Shown one piece after another: positions 21,918 to 33,547 of a stretch of 64,000 nucleotides of DNA. Under the pieces are notes generated by a model, which was given only the letters and a program-made list of their open reading frames with translations, searched no databases and was not told where the DNA came from. The DNA comes from Gymnopus androsaceus JB14 (lineage: Eukaryota > Basidiomycota > Agaricomycetes > Agaricales > Omphalotaceae), in contig ML769415.1 of the NCBI GenBank assembly GCA_009733575.1, forward strand, positions 62,001-126,000, written 5' to 3'. Numbering within the stretch: the stretch's first letter is position 1; each line of letters starts with the position of its first letter. A program made the position numbers and the translations under genes.

Positions 21918-22575
21918 CTCATCATCCCGAACACCAAAAACACGAGCTTTACCCATCCATCATCATTGCCTGTGCTCCCAGAGACCAGATACGATGTAAA
22001 TTTCCTGCAGGGAGAGGAAGAGCGTCGCATTAAGGTGGCTTGCGATGGCTGTCGAAGTAGGTAGACTCCCATCGACGCTACAAACCAGAGTTCTGGGGGG
22101 CATTTTTAGAACACGGAAAATCAAGTGTGATGGCGAGCGTCCCATGTGTGCAAACTGCATCAAACGAGGAAAAATCTGTCTTTATTTTCGAAAATCGGGC
22201 GGGAGAAAAGGAGGCAGGAGCGTTCAAAGTGTATCCTCGGGAACCACCACGGAACTCGAATAATGATGGTGGTAGTAGGGCTGTATCATCGAAGGACAGT
22301 CTGGTAAAGGGTGTGGATGATCATGAGTACGAATAAGGCAGATAAGCCGGATATGTACTTATAAACTGCCCAATCTTTCCGTTGAAGGAATTTATATGTT
22401 GAATCTCTTCTTCCATAGGCCAAAAGTTCGCTTCAAGCTCCCAAAGTAAAACTAAACCGTCAATCCCTAATTAAAACAACAGGGGTCGTGACAGAGAGAT
22501 CCATTTCCAGCTGCAGCGAGGAAATTGTGTGCGGTCGCTGGGGATGGAGTCACTGAAGAAAGTGAAAGATGATAA
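21918..22575. pseudogene. Decayed copy of the Zn2Cys6-TenA segment
   Basis: Collinear with 12040-13285 but much shorter. 21918-22263 repeats the zinc-cluster end of the gene at 11085-12418 (VACDGCR, then RKIKCDGERPMCANC). The intron acceptor is altered to TTTTAGAACACGG, which puts the second half of the cluster out of frame. 22264-22440 repeats the spacer and the 3' end of the TenA-like gene. From about 22440 only scattered pieces of that gene remain (its LVFLWA region, a bit near the middle, and its N-terminal AAGNGS region at 22495-22560), joined by deletions. No complete gene survives. Divergence is visible by eye, so the event is older than the polygalacturonase repeat. Confidence 0.8.
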
Positions 22576-22675
22576 CGCGCTTCTACGCATTAGTTTAAGT
22601 TAGACGCTCAAAAGTAAGCGTGATGTTTGGATCTTCTGGTGATGCCAAACAATTCTGCTCTTTCGCGTCCAATCA

Positions 22676-23340
22676 ATGACGGCCGTCCAAGCTCTGAAAA
22701 AATTTCGTCTTCATGAGCTGAAAGGCCTACAAAGTCACATTGCCCGTCACGGACCTCTTCCTGCTCCGTCAACATCATCATCCGGCATTCAGCTCCCAAA
22801 TCCTTTTCTTCCTCACCGAAATCCTCGAACTGGAAGATGGACACCGCCTAAATATTCCCTGCGCCGTCAGGCAGAGCTGATAAACAAGGCAAAAGCCTCC
22901 AATAACCTTGGATTGCTTCCTCCAGGGCCGAAACTTTCTTCACTAGCAGCTGATACGCTCAGTGAAAAATTGGACGCGAGCGTTGGGACGTCACAAAAGT
23001 TGGCTGTATTAGATGAGGCATTGGCATTTCCGGTGGACTGGGTAGGCAAATTTGAGCCTAAAGTTGCACCTGGGTCGGAATTGGGAATTCCGCTTTATGC
23101 AGCGAAAAAGAGGATGTTCAAGGGACACAAGTGGGAGCGAACTAGAGACCGTCGGGAGGCTCACAGGAGCATGTTGATGAGGGATATGGATACGCGTATT
23201 CGGAGGTACAAGAAAGTAAGCCTAAGCTTTGCGTTTTTGAAAGGCTTGACTTCAACCATATCTTTCTCTAGCAACACCAAAAGAAGAAGCCGAATCCACT
23301 CAAACCTTCCAGAAACACATCCACAAAATTACCGTTCTAG
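22676..23340 (+). CDS. Mitochondrial large ribosomal subunit protein mL59 (yeast MRPL25 family)
   Basis: Structural protein of the mitochondrial 54S subunit. The first exon (22676-23215) starts MTAVQALKKFRLHELKGL and carries the family core PFLPHRNPRTGRWTPPKYS followed by SLRRQAELINKAKA and LLPPGPK. The second half has GIPLYAAKKRMFKGHKWER and a long basic helix. An intron at 23216-23271 (GTAAGC...CTCTAG) leads to a short basic exon ending KPNPLKPSRNTSTKLPF and TAG at 23338-23340. Length about 200 residues fits the family. It lies just downstream of the decayed zinc-cluster copy. Confidence 0.8.
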
Positions 23341-23620
23341 TGACTTTTGTACTGTTAGGATCACTATAATCATTCCGTTGCTCGCTCACTTGTTTAATTG
23401 TTCGCTAAACTAGATAGAATCTCCGTCAAAACGAATGACTAGACGCGGACTGATATCGGATTCAAAACCAACTAGACGCGGTACGGGTTGAAGTCGGATT
23501 TAACCAACCCTTCGTGCCTTAGATTCGCTTCATTCAAAGTCTTAGCATTATTTGTCGGGCCAATGTACATAAGGACCCCTAACGGACTCGAGTCGGAGCA
23601 GTGTTCCTGAAATGCGAGAC

Positions 23621-23628
23621 TATATAAG
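23621..23628 (+). promoter_or_regulatory. TATA box of the NmrA-like gene
   Basis: TATATAAG 75 bases before the start codon at 23703, followed by a C/T-rich leader with several 'tcaactcactcaatctc' type words, the usual form of a strongly expressed fungal promoter. Confidence 0.5.
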
Positions 23629-23702
23629 ACCCTCCTTGTAAGACTCGTGCTGTATATCTCAACTCACTCAATCTCTACTGTCTCCACCGGTACTCGTTCA
23701 TC

Positions 23703-24721
23703 ATGAAATCACAGCGCATCGCCGTCGCCGGAGGAACCGGCGGAATAGGACAACACGTCGTCGATGGCCTCTTGGAAGTCAAAGAAAAATATTCCCTTCA
23801 TATCATCGTCCTGTCTCGTTCTGCAAGCGCAGACTTGTCTTTTGCTGGGTCCAGCGCACCCGTCATCGCAGTTGACTACAGCGATAGCACCAGCATCGAA
23901 AAGGTCCTCAGAGAGAACCAAATCGACACGGTGCTCTCTACTTTATCCTCGCATGACCCCGAAACCTTTATGACCATACAGTCGAATCTCCTCACAGCGG
24001 CACTAAACGTCCCCAGTGTACATCGTTTCTCTCCGAGCGAGTACACTCACGACTCGGAAGCGCTCGCGGAATCGATTCCTTTCCTCTCGACCAAGGTCGC
24101 CATCTATGAACCTCTTCGAAAAGTCAAAGCTGAGCGCGGGTCCAGCTTTGAGTTCACCTCCTTCCAAACGGGAGCTTTCATGAACTATTTCGCACTAGGA
24201 AACCCTAAACCTGATGGGGCCAAGGCTCTCGGGCACCTTGCACCATTTCCCTTCGTTCTTGATTTGAAGAACCGAAAGGCGGACATCCCAGGGGATGGTC
24301 AGAGACGGATGGTGTTCACTGCCGCGGAGGATGCAGGGAAATTTATCGCTGCAGTAACCCAGTTGGATAAGTGGGAAGAGCGTAGTATCATGAAGAGTGA
24401 TTGGTTGACATTTAATGAGATTGTTGATATGGCGAAGGATCTTGTTGGTACGTTTATTCATACTTTACGAGTCGTTTTCTGTGCTGGACGTTCTCTAACT
24501 AATAACGCTTCATAGGTCCAATTGACGTCCAGTACAACACTTTGGAGGATATAACAGCGCGAATTGGGGGTTCCCCACCCTCGATGGCCAACTTGTATCT
24601 CTTCATCTATCAAGCCATTATCAAAGGGGATTATGAGCAGAAGCGGCCGTTCAACGTGAATGACTCGGTAGATGTGAAGCCGATATCGATGAAAGAATTT
24701 TTGACCAAGTGGTGGGCTTGA
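23703..24721 (+). CDS. NmrA-like/isoflavone-reductase-like NAD(P)-binding protein
   Basis: Atypical short-chain-dehydrogenase fold. The N-terminus has the nucleotide-binding GGTGGIGQHV (residues 9-18) after a beta strand, then an acidic strand end VIAVDYSD and VHRFSPSEY, as in NmrA/PCBER-like proteins. Exon 1 ends at KDLV near 24446; an intron to 24515 leads to GPIDVQYNTLEDI and a C-terminal MKEFLTKWWA, stop at 24719-24721. About 320 residues, a usual length. Members act as redox sensors or reductases of small aromatic compounds; the substrate is not predictable. The 3' 500 bases are repeated at 26430-26960. Confidence 0.85.
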
Positions 24722-24890
24722 GATCGGATAGGATAGGATATAAAATATACTGGTCAAGGCCCGTTTCCGAACAACCAGTTTATCGTACTACCGTCCAACG
24801 TACTCATTCATCATTGCCGAGGAAGGCTCTTGAGTAGCCTGAGAGCAACGGATTGTCCTTTGTCTAATCAATACGATATGGTACGGTACT

Positions 24891-26328
24891 CTAAATGACA
24901 CCAATTTCCTTCGGAACCCAGACTTTGCCAATTATCCCCTCCCGTAAGAAGAAGTTCATGGCAGGGGACTCCAGCTTCTGCACAAAAATATCAAAGTTGT
25001 CATCATTGAGGACTTTAGTAGTTTCCTTTTCATCATCTTCATCATCAGATTGCGGTTCTGCGCCACCACATATCCATGAAATATCGCCAATGAATTTGTG
25101 AAGGATAAAGTATTTCTTTTCAATATCGGGAATATTGGCGTTCTGTCGCAGCCGAAGGGGCCTATCAATAAGCACACCTGGGCCACTACAGATCTGGCCT
25201 TCATCATTGACGATGGTACGCAGAGTGCGCATAGGGTTTGCTCGTAGTGGTGTGCCTCTCCGTCGAATAAAGATCTGGGTAAAATGGACATTAGCAGCAC
25301 ATGGAAAGAAAACACGATGTTACTTGGGAATCATCGCCACTCCATTCGAGATATAATTTGAATGCCGCGAATAGTGAGTGTAGAGTCCGCCGGAGCAAAA
25401 GTGCATTCTGAACGCAATCGGCATCCCAGTTGTCCATTCTGATACCGGTGAGCGCGTACACGAAATTGAAGGACTAACAGATGGTTAGAGAAAACACAAC
25501 ATATGGATGACAATTGACGAACAGTTGTTCCCATAGAGAAAGGAAGCCCATGAGTTACCTCGAGGTCGGCTTCGGCCTCTCCTGAGTCTTCCATCTGCTC
25601 TGAGTCTTCCACCTCCATCATTTCTTCGTCCGCATAATTATCGCTATCGTTTGTACTTGCGATTCCAGTCATTCTACATCTCACATCACGTTCACGAACC
25701 TAGATAGAGTGAGATCAAACATTAAGGACCTGGGACACGCAGATACCTGTTTAACCACGTCTCGGTCCCTTGGATCTCCTGTAATCATTGGCGTTGACAC
25801 CGCCGATGGGATTCGGGTCTTCGATCTCACTGCCCAAACATCAGACGCCGCTAAGATGATTCACAAGAGAACACACCAAGTCCCACTAAACTCATCAATT
25901 GCGACGCAAGTTCCTCCAATTTCCATCTCTCTTTGAAGATGAATTCATGTACAAACCGCAGTTTCTGGTAGGCGGAGTCATAGGAGGGATCCCCTGCGAT
26001 AGGTGCTAGGCAACTTCTGTCAACCTTGACACAAGCTCGAAGATAAAGTCGCGCTTTTTTCCGCCATTTAGGCAACGGAGTATACCGGAATGGCTGAAGT
26101 TTTTTTCGTTTGTACTTGATAAAATCCCTCGAAAACGTATATTGGTCAATATATTCCAATGCCAGATCAATGTAATCCTCAGGCGGGAGGTTGCCAAGAT
26201 GGGAAGGTATGATAGGAGGATCAGGAACGGGAGGTACGTAGAGATGGTTTTTGACCTCGTTTGGAGACGGAGGCGGCGGTAGCGGCCGCGGCTGCATAAG
26301 AAACTGGCGTAGTTCCTCCTTCAGTGTC
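24891..26328 (-). CDS. Unrecognised multi-exon protein with acidic middle
   Basis: Start at 26328 (MTLKEELRQFLMQPRPLPPP), a proline-rich head, then a helical part with YIDLALEYIDQYTFSRDF and LPKWRKKARLYLRACVKVD. Introns near 25815-25845 and 25700-25745 join it to VRERDVRCRMTGIAST and an acidic run (EEMMEVEDSEQMEDSGEAEA). Later exons read FNFVYALTGIRMDNWDADCV and LRTIVNDEGQICSGPG, ending KVWVPKEIGVI with a stop at 24891. Splice signals are all GT-AG and keep frame. No known domain recognised, no membrane segment or signal peptide. It is flanked by the NmrA-like gene and the detached copy of that gene's tail. Confidence 0.6.
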
Positions 26329-26429
26329 ATCGTAAAGAGAGAGAGAGAGTGAGTCACGGTACACGCTTTCTCTGAGTCAGATTGGGCGCTTAATTTAGGA
26401 AGCCACTCCTTGGCTTCGAGTAGGGAAAA

Positions 26430-26960
26430 TTGTCGCTGCGGTAACCCAGTTGGAGAGTGGGAAGAGCGTATTATTATGAAGAGTGATTTCTTGGCGTTTA
26501 ATGAGATTCTTGATATGGCTTGAAGGATCTTCAAGTTTATCTATCGTTTCTTATATTGGACGTTCTCTAACGTTCCACAGTGCCAATTGACGTCCAGTAC
26601 AGCACTCTGGAAGATATCGCAGCGCGAATTGGGGTTCCCCGCCCTCGATGGCCAGCTTAGTCTTGTATCTCTTCATCTATGAAGCCATCATCAAAGGGGA
26701 CTATGAGCAGAAGCAACCGTTCAACGTGAATGACTCGGTAGATGTGGAGCCGATATCGATGAAAGAGTTTTCGACCAAGTGGTGGGCTCAAGATAGGATA
26801 GGATATAAATTATACTGGTCGAGGTCCGTTTCCGAACAACTATAGTTTACCGCGCTTATCGTCCAACGTACTCAGTGATCGTTTCCAAGGATGGTTCTTG
26901 AAGGATGGTAGCCTGAGAGCAACGGATTATGCCTTATCTTTATTCATAGTATAATCAATA
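26430..26960 (+). pseudogene. Detached 3' end of the NmrA-like gene (duplicate)
   Basis: Repeats 24346-24880: the end of exon 1 (AAVTQLE...MKSDFLAFNEI), the intron, the last exon (ending with TKWWAQ where the original has a stop) and about 150 bases of 3' flank. Exon 1 now has a premature TGA (ATGGCTTGAAGG at 26514-26525), the last exon has a small insertion and frame change near 26657, and the original stop is lost. With no start it is a relic. The copy sits head to head with the unrecognised gene ending upstream, so it may now serve as that gene's promoter region. Confidence 0.82.
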
Positions 26961-27031
26961 TGGTTCTCCATCGGTATGTCAGGAGGACAGATCGTGCTTA
27001 AAAGGCCTTCTTTCCTTCTAATTAGTTATCA

Positions 27032-28276
27032 ATGGCCTCCTTCCCCGAAACTATCAAAGCCCTCCAGATCCAGCCGGACAAAACCCTCAAGGTCGTCGAG
27101 ATTCCTTTTTCATCGCAGGAATTGGTGAAGAACATCCCTGAAGATCAGATCATCGTAGGCGTCCCTTCGGGTTCTACTTGTTGCTCTTATATCAATCTCC
27201 CAGCTACTAGATCCGTGTTCGTGCAGTTGGGTTGAATCCCACTGACTGGAAGCATGCTTTCGGACCGCGCGGGAAACCTGGAGCTATCTCTGGCTGTGAT
27301 GCTGCAGGGGATGTAGTAAAGGTTGGCTCCGCTGTAAAGCACTTGCAAGTAGGCGATCGTGCCTCTGGATTCACGTGAGCTCCTTTGTACTTTGTTCTCT
27401 CAGTTAATTAACATGATCAAGTTTCGGAGCGTACCAAACCGATAACGGTGCCTACTCGGAATATGTGCGTTTCGTCGCAGCTGTTTGCTTCAAATTTCCC
27501 GAGTCTATGACCTACGAAGAGGCCGCGTCCTTTCCTATCCCTCACCTCACCGCTGTCCAAGCCTTCTACATGCGTCTGAACATCCCAAAGCTCCTTAAAC
27601 CGAACCTCATACGCGAGTCGATCCTAATTTGGGGTGGATCTACCGCCGTCGGGCACCACGCTGTACAGCTTGCGGCGCTTTCTGGTTTGAAAGTCTTCGT
27701 GACGGCGAGTGTAGCTGCACATGAAGAGCTCAAGGCTCTTGGTGCAGAGGCTTGCTTCGACTATAAAGCAACAGATGTAGCGAAGCAGATTCAAGCTGCC
27801 GCTGGGGAGGAGGGTATCATCTACGGATTTGATACCGTTAGTGAGAAGGGAAGCACGGACGCGTGTGTTGTGAGTATGATTTCGTTATTTCTTTGAATCC
27901 CAACTTACTTCCCATCATTCAGGACGCTATGTCTGCTTCTCGCGGAGGCAAAATTATCACGACTCTTCATCCATCCGAGGCGACCCAAAAACGCCGCAAA
28001 GACGTTCATGTGGAACCCACTCTTGTCTACACTGCGATTGGGCCTGCTCTAACATTTGGTCCTGTCATGCCTCAGGACAACGCTGCCACATTAGAATACG
28101 TTTCCGAATACATGCCTCGCATCCTCGAGAACTGGAAGGAGGGAAAGGGAAGTCCCATGTTCAACACTCAGCGTTTGAGACACATGCAGGGTGGGCTGGA
28201 GCAGATCCAGGAGGGTCTTGAGATCATGAGAGATGGAAAGTATAGTAGGGAAAAGCTAGTGTATACCATAGCTTAA
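27032..28276 (+). CDS. MDR-family oxidoreductase (zinc-binding-dehydrogenase-like, trans-enoyl-reductase type)
   Basis: NAD(P)H-dependent reductase of the medium-chain superfamily. Exon 1 (27032-27153) MASFPETIKALQIQPDKTL; an intron to 27216 leads to VRAVGLNPTDWKHAFGP (the NPTDWK block of enoyl-reductase-like members), GCDAAGDVVKVG and GDRASGFT. The third part has GAYSEYV, EEAASFPIPHLTA, the nucleotide-binding WGGSTAVGHHAVQLA and GAEACFDYK. The last exon begins after an intron near 27871-27923 and ends with MRDGKYSREKLVYTIA, stop at 28274-28276. The cysteine/histidine zinc ligands of alcohol dehydrogenases are absent, so a zinc-free enoyl/quinone reductase role is likelier. No biosynthetic gene cluster is visible around it. 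Confidence 0.85.
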
Positions 28277-28673
28277 AGGTGCTAGCGTAGTGCCCAAAAT
28301 GTAGTGAAACTTGAATGTAATGTAGATCTTCCTCTTCCCACTGCGCGAGAGCCTATTTTACGCAAGACTCCACTGAAGTAGCCCGAATGAGATGTGTGCG
28401 AGAACTACTCTTGTTGGATCTAATTGCTGCTATAGGCGCTTTATGGATAAATACAATATTTCAGCTGGTAAGCTATGAATTAGAGCTCGTAAGACATATG
28501 CCTTTCGCGAAATTTGTTCGAACACAACATACACTTTAAAGCCGCAGATCACCGTGAGGAGGACTAAAAGTCAGGGATCTAAGCAAGAAGACAAAGTATT
28601 GCCAAATATAGTAAGTAAGAGATCTTGGGTGATGTCGTGAGAAACATACACGTTAGTACATGTAGAGCCCCCC

Positions 28674-30120
28674 CTACTCGGTAGCGTCTTCGAGAATCTC
28701 TCCATTCCGCTTCCACATCTCGTGGAGTCGTTGTTCGAATTCTTTAGCAGATAACCCAGCAGGAAAAGGTACGCGACGGTGGGCCTGAGCCTCCGACCTT
28801 GACCAAAATGGAGCGTCAAATCTTTCCAAGCTTTGATCAAAATGAATAAAATATTTATCCTATCGGGATAGTAAAAACATACCATGCGCCAAGAAGATGC
28901 AAAGCTTCTTCCCGTTCCTTCTCAGTATCAACCTTGAACTTATCCATGATCACTTTCATCTCTGCCTGCTGAAAGAGAAACAGGTCATGTGTTGACAAAT
29001 CGAAAACAAAACCAAAACCTACGCTTGCTAAGTGCTCAGACTTAAAGTATTCGGCGAGGCCAAGCATGAGGATAGTGAATAGCATATCGGCAACTAGAAA
29101 ACATTAAGCCAAGATGATATATAACAAACTATACAACGAAACTCACAGTCTTGCATGCTTTCCATGGTTCTTTGTCCATTCCCTCCGGCTCCAATCTTAG
29201 GCGCAGTGGAGAAAGGAGTAGGAGCTTCGAATTTAGAACCCCTAATTAATTCATCATGTCTATCGACATCCATTTCGAAGATATAGACGTTGGTTTTCTC
29301 GATCAGCATCCCGTAAACCTTTTTTACACCGTGCTTGCCAGACTGTGTGCCCATCGCTGGGATGAACATTTGTCAAATTGAACGTTGAATATTATAGAAG
29401 GCGGACTTACCCGATAGCTCTCCGAGCATCTGAGCTAAATTTTCCTCAGAGAAGAATGTCTTCATTTCTACAATGACGATCAAGCAGTCACATTGAATGA
29501 TTCGGAACTGCATAACAATTAACAAGAGAACTTATTGGCCCTTTGAGTATCTCACCTGATATGCTATGTGGACGGCCGCGAGGACACATCGCTACCAGGA
29601 ATCTCAGTAACGTTTCGAATGCGTCCTCGAAATAACGCTATTACATGCGTGATAATCTACGAGCCGAAATGAGGTGAAATCTACTCATAAAAACAATTAG
29701 GATACTCACTGGTTCGTACAAGCGCACTACTGACGCTTCGATTTTCTGGTCCATGGGAAGTCCGTAAACCTGCAGGGCGCAATAATATGCGTGGAGTGAC
29801 ACTGACCTTGCGTGAAAGGATAGTGGTAGTCTGCAGGTCTTGAAGTCAACCTCTGGAAACAGAGTTGTGGTAGGTAATAGATCTATGATCAGTCGATCCT
29901 GATCACTAGGTACGAGTTTTTTGTCCCGTAGATCCTTCATATTGAGTGAAGAAAAAGACATTTTCGTAGCGGCGCGGATAAATTCTTCAGCTCTGAGAGT
30001 CCGGGTTTTCGCGTCGTCTATCTGCATGAGAGTGAAAAGTGCTTCCGATGAAAGTTTTATTTTTCTCTTTTTGAGCGCTTTTTCAATGTCGGAGTCGGCC
30101 GTACGCTCGTGTTTCGACAT
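28674..30120 (-). CDS. Unrecognised conserved-looking protein
   Basis: Start at 30120 (MSKHERTADSDIEKALKKRK). Exon 1 has LFTLMQIDDAKTRTLRAEEF and LSFHARSVSLHAYYCALQVY. Short exons follow with clean GT-AG joins: YFEDAFETLLRFLVAMCPRG, then MKTFFSEENLAQMLGELS, KKVYGMLIEKTNVYIFEMDV, then a helical end with KEFEQRLHEMWKRNGEILED and TAG at 28674-28676. About 390 residues, no signal peptide or membrane helix, no domain I know. The mixed beta-strand/helix texture and many small exons look like a genuine gene, probably basidiomycete-restricted. Confidence 0.6.
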
Positions 30121-30558
30121 GATAGATTGGAGAAGAAACGAACCAACGGTTCTTTGACGGTTTTAGGGGTCTAAATGAAACTAGCGCTCAGGACATCACA
30201 GGCGCTGAATTCGTCCACTGCAAGAGGGGTCAGTCAGCGTCAGGAATTAGCATTCCAAGTTGGCCCAAGCCCAGCCTCTACTTTTTTTTTACGAATCCGG
30301 AGTAAAATGAAGTTGAATCTTCGTCGTGATTGCCCAAATCCTATAAGCTCTCGTCGTCACCGATTCCGGAGTCACTCGCCTTCAACCTTTTCTTTCGGCT
30401 TTCCCTCTTATAAGGCCCAAACCGCTGCCGCTGACTCGCCAATAAAGTCAGTCTAGAATTGCAGTAAAAAATGTCTACCATTAAAAATGAACAAACTCGA
30501 GAACGAAAGAAATAAAGCCTTTTGACTCTAGGCACGTATACGTGTGTAGCTGACCGAG

Positions 30559-31847
30559 CTACTTGCACTGTGTTCCAAACTCCTTAACATAAGTAAACAC
30601 ACTGATCCCTTTCGCTCTTCCCCATTTCCATCCACTTCCAAGTCCAATCCCAGCGTGATAAACCTGCTCCCCAACCTCCTTGTACCCATTTTTCTCCTTG
30701 TATAATTTCCTCGCTCCAGGCTGAAACTGCGTCGTGCGTAACATAACCCTAGTTAAGCCGTTCGCTACTGCATGAGCTTCACATACTTTGATAAGGGATG
30801 CAGCGATTCCTAGGCGGCGATGCGAGGCGGAGACAATCATTCGGCGGAGTTCGTACTGTGAGACGTGGGTCAAGGAGGGAGGTGAGCTGTCTGTAGGTCG
30901 ATAAAGAAATAATCAGTATGTCAGTAATAAATTCGAAGTTCATTTAGTAATGCATAAACTGACCAAGGCTGATACACCCAACTATCTCCGGCTGTGCTGT
31001 AGAAGGCGAAACAACCTCCGCAACCCAAAAAGCTTTCGGCCCCGTCGGTTCAAGCTCCTCTTCGTTCGAGTTCCCTTCCTGAGCTTCAGGGTGGACAGGG
31101 CACATTTCATACCACGCCGCAACATCCCCCAAATCCTCCTTGAGACTTGAAAGCCAAAACGTGAAATAGTATAAAGCGATGGAGTTGTATACCAATAGGC
31201 AAAGGTATGCGGATAATAGCACCGAAACGACCGAGAACGACGCCATGGTTGAGAGTTGTCCTTTACTGTTACTATCAGAGTTTCCACCTGCAGTTACGAC
31301 GATTCCGAGACTAAATTCGGCAACTGTAACCGCGAGGACGGCGACCAAGAAAGCCAAGGCGATATAGAACCTAGGAGAATTGACGGTATGCGCAAGAGAT
31401 GCACGCATAGGGGAGCCTTCTGCATGATGTTGTGTCGAATGTGGGGGGATTACATGTATGTTGATTGTATGCATGTGTTGGATGGTTTGGAGAAAAAAAA
31501 TGTTGAAATTGCAAGTTAGTATTCGGAAAGCACAGTAAGACTTTTGAGGGAGGGAGGGGGGGGGGTGTACATATGGAAGAACGCGCTGGTATATGGTACT
31601 CACCACCAGTAGTTATACCCACTTTGAAAAGCCTTTGCACCGTGGGTTGATCGCTACGGCGAAAGAACCGGATGCGGACGCCGTAGGCATTGAACTCGTT
31701 CAAAGTGGTTGAAGAGCTGAAGGATGCGTTGGATGCCATGAATTTAGGGTCGGAAGACCTTAGTAGGGACGGGGGAGGAGAGCTTCCCGGCGTAGAGAGG
31801 GTAGAGGAAAGCTCAGATTGAGAGACTTCAAGATGAGTATAGTTCAT
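30559..31847 (-). CDS. NAT8-like membrane-bound GNAT N-acetyltransferase
   Basis: Three exons. The start at 31847 (MNYTHLEVSQSEL) is followed by a Ser/Pro-rich stretch and the first GNAT strand (YGVRIRFFRRSDQPTVQRLF). Exon 2 has two strongly hydrophobic segments (FYIALAFLVAVLAVTVAEF and SVVSVLLSAYLCLLVYNSIA), then KAFWVAEVVSP and EIVGCISL. Exon 3 carries motif A with the acetyl-CoA loop (RRMIVSASHRRLGIAASLI) and GLTRVMLRTTQFQPGARKLY, stop at 30559. A hydrophobic segment placed between the first strand and motif A is the layout of animal NAT8-type enzymes of the ER membrane. Substrate unknown. An upstream in-frame ATG at 31916 is an alternative start. Confidence 0.75.
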
Positions 31848-31849
31848 CG

Positions 31850-32750
31850 TTATCGCGAAGGAAAGACGAAGACATAAGCCTCCAAAAAATCGCCTTAAAT
31901 ACATTTTTGGATGCACATTTCTTGATTATGACTCGAAACACCTTACCACTCTTACCATGCTTACCACTCTGACTTGCTCCCGATGATAATAATCTTGATC
32001 TTCAAGCTTCATATACGTGGCCAGTAGCGAGTGTGATTTCAATTAAAATCTTTTCTCGAACTTTCTCTAGAGTCCTAGACCGACTTTGTCGGGCGTAATA
32101 TTACCGAATGGGTGGCTTGAAGGGGCAAGTAGATGACGGACGGACGCTGTACCTGGCATTGGGGGAGATCGTTACTGCGGTGAATGACACGAGCCTTGCG
32201 TTGCTCGCCGAGACGAAACCTCAAGAGAGTTTAGAGCACGACAGCAGTTGTTCGAATGCGACGTTGTGAACATGCAAAGTAGCGTAGAAGTTATAATCTA
32301 CGCAACTGAGGGTTCGGAAGAAAGAGACGCTGTGGGAAAAATAGTATCGGGCTCGGATTCCATCGCCGATAATATCTTCAAGTGCAACGTTATCATACAG
32401 TACTACCTCTCGATCGTACTTATTTATCACTGGCGAGAAAATCATACGTAAATGGGGAAGTGATATCTCTCGCTTTGGCTTCCAAATGAAGAGTTTTAAA
32501 CATGACCACTACGATGTCATAGTGAGTGTAATAGTGAACCAAATGTAATGTCATACTTACCCAGACACCGGCTGGGGACATATGAGAATTGACTCCGACT
32601 ATGACGTTCTGTTGGTGTTTTGGAGCCTGCATTGCGGGAATATCTGCTCCAACCTCCAGAAGGAGGGTATAAAACAAAGAAGATCTAGAACATTCACACC
32701 TTCCATACCAAAAATACTTTGTCTGCACATTTTATCTTTGAACAACCAGC
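31850..32750. other. Intergenic, no gene seen
   Basis: About 900 bases between two divergently oriented genes; it must hold both promoters. Short open frames (32221-32445, 32248-32451, 32420-32728) overlap each other on opposite strands and lack domain content. Confidence 0.45.
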
Positions 32751-32751
32751 A

Positions 32752-33279
32752 ATGTCTTCAACCGGTGACCAAGGGTTTAAGAAAACCGAACAGGTTGTCG
32801 GAGTACCTAGAACGACGTCGCATAACATGATGGATGATTATGTGAATAATCCACCAAACGTGCGTTGATAGAGTCTTTGAAGTTTTGGAGGAAGAAGACT
32901 AACTTTTTATGTAGAACTTGTCCCCGGCCTCGTTGAGCAACGCAGAGGCAGCTATCCGAGAGGCACAAGCCCATGAGGATAGACTTAACGATGATAAACA
33001 TGCGAGACAGTATCGCGCTGAGACGAAAGTACGTGCTTACTCTTGCGTTCCACTGTTTGATATTGATCGTGAATACTTACACAGAAACATACCGGTGGTC
33101 GTTTGGGTGCTCTCGGTGACGCCGAGGAGGGCGGAGTCCCACAGTTTGAGGGGCGACAAGACCGAGAAGCTGATGCGATGGTGGACCGCGCAGGAGTCGT
33201 CATTCGTGACGAAGTGGAAATGGGAAGACCTGTAAGGCATGATGTAGAGACAGCGCTGTTGAATTCGGAGAGGCCTTGA
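32752..33279 (+). CDS. Small hydrophilic protein, unrecognised
   Basis: Three exons: MSSTGDQGFKKTEQVVGVPR to NNPPN, then after a 54-nt intron NLSPASLSNAEAAIREAQAH to YRAETK, then after a second intron KHTGGRLGALGDAEEGG and a charged C-terminus ending TALLNSERP, stop at 33277-33279. About 135 residues, highly charged, no cysteines, no membrane segment. The GRLGALGDAEEGG and repeated acidic/Ala-rich helices recall small hydrophilic stress-type proteins, but I cannot assign a family. Splice joins keep frame with consensus signals, supporting a real gene. Confidence 0.55.
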
Positions 33280-33547
33280 ATAGTTAGAAAAAGGATGATA
33301 TCAATGTATATTAGTAGAAACAATAAGTTCGGTTGACAGGTCAAGATGAGATGGCTTGAGATGGCATCACATGACTAATCAAGTCACTCGCCAGTAATTT
33401 TCTTTTCTGCCTTGGTCGTGCTTTAGCCACCATCGACGACGACGACAAGGCTTTAAGCCCCGATAATCTGTCGTTCAGACTACAGCTCGCAGAGCAACCA
33501 AAAGAATTCTGGCCTTTGTTCTAGCAAATAATTACTCGATAATCAAG

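Noticed and set aside
24891..31847. A biosynthetic gene cluster around the NmrA-like and MDR enzymes
   Set aside because: No polyketide, peptide or terpene synthase is present; two oxidoreductases near each other are not enough.
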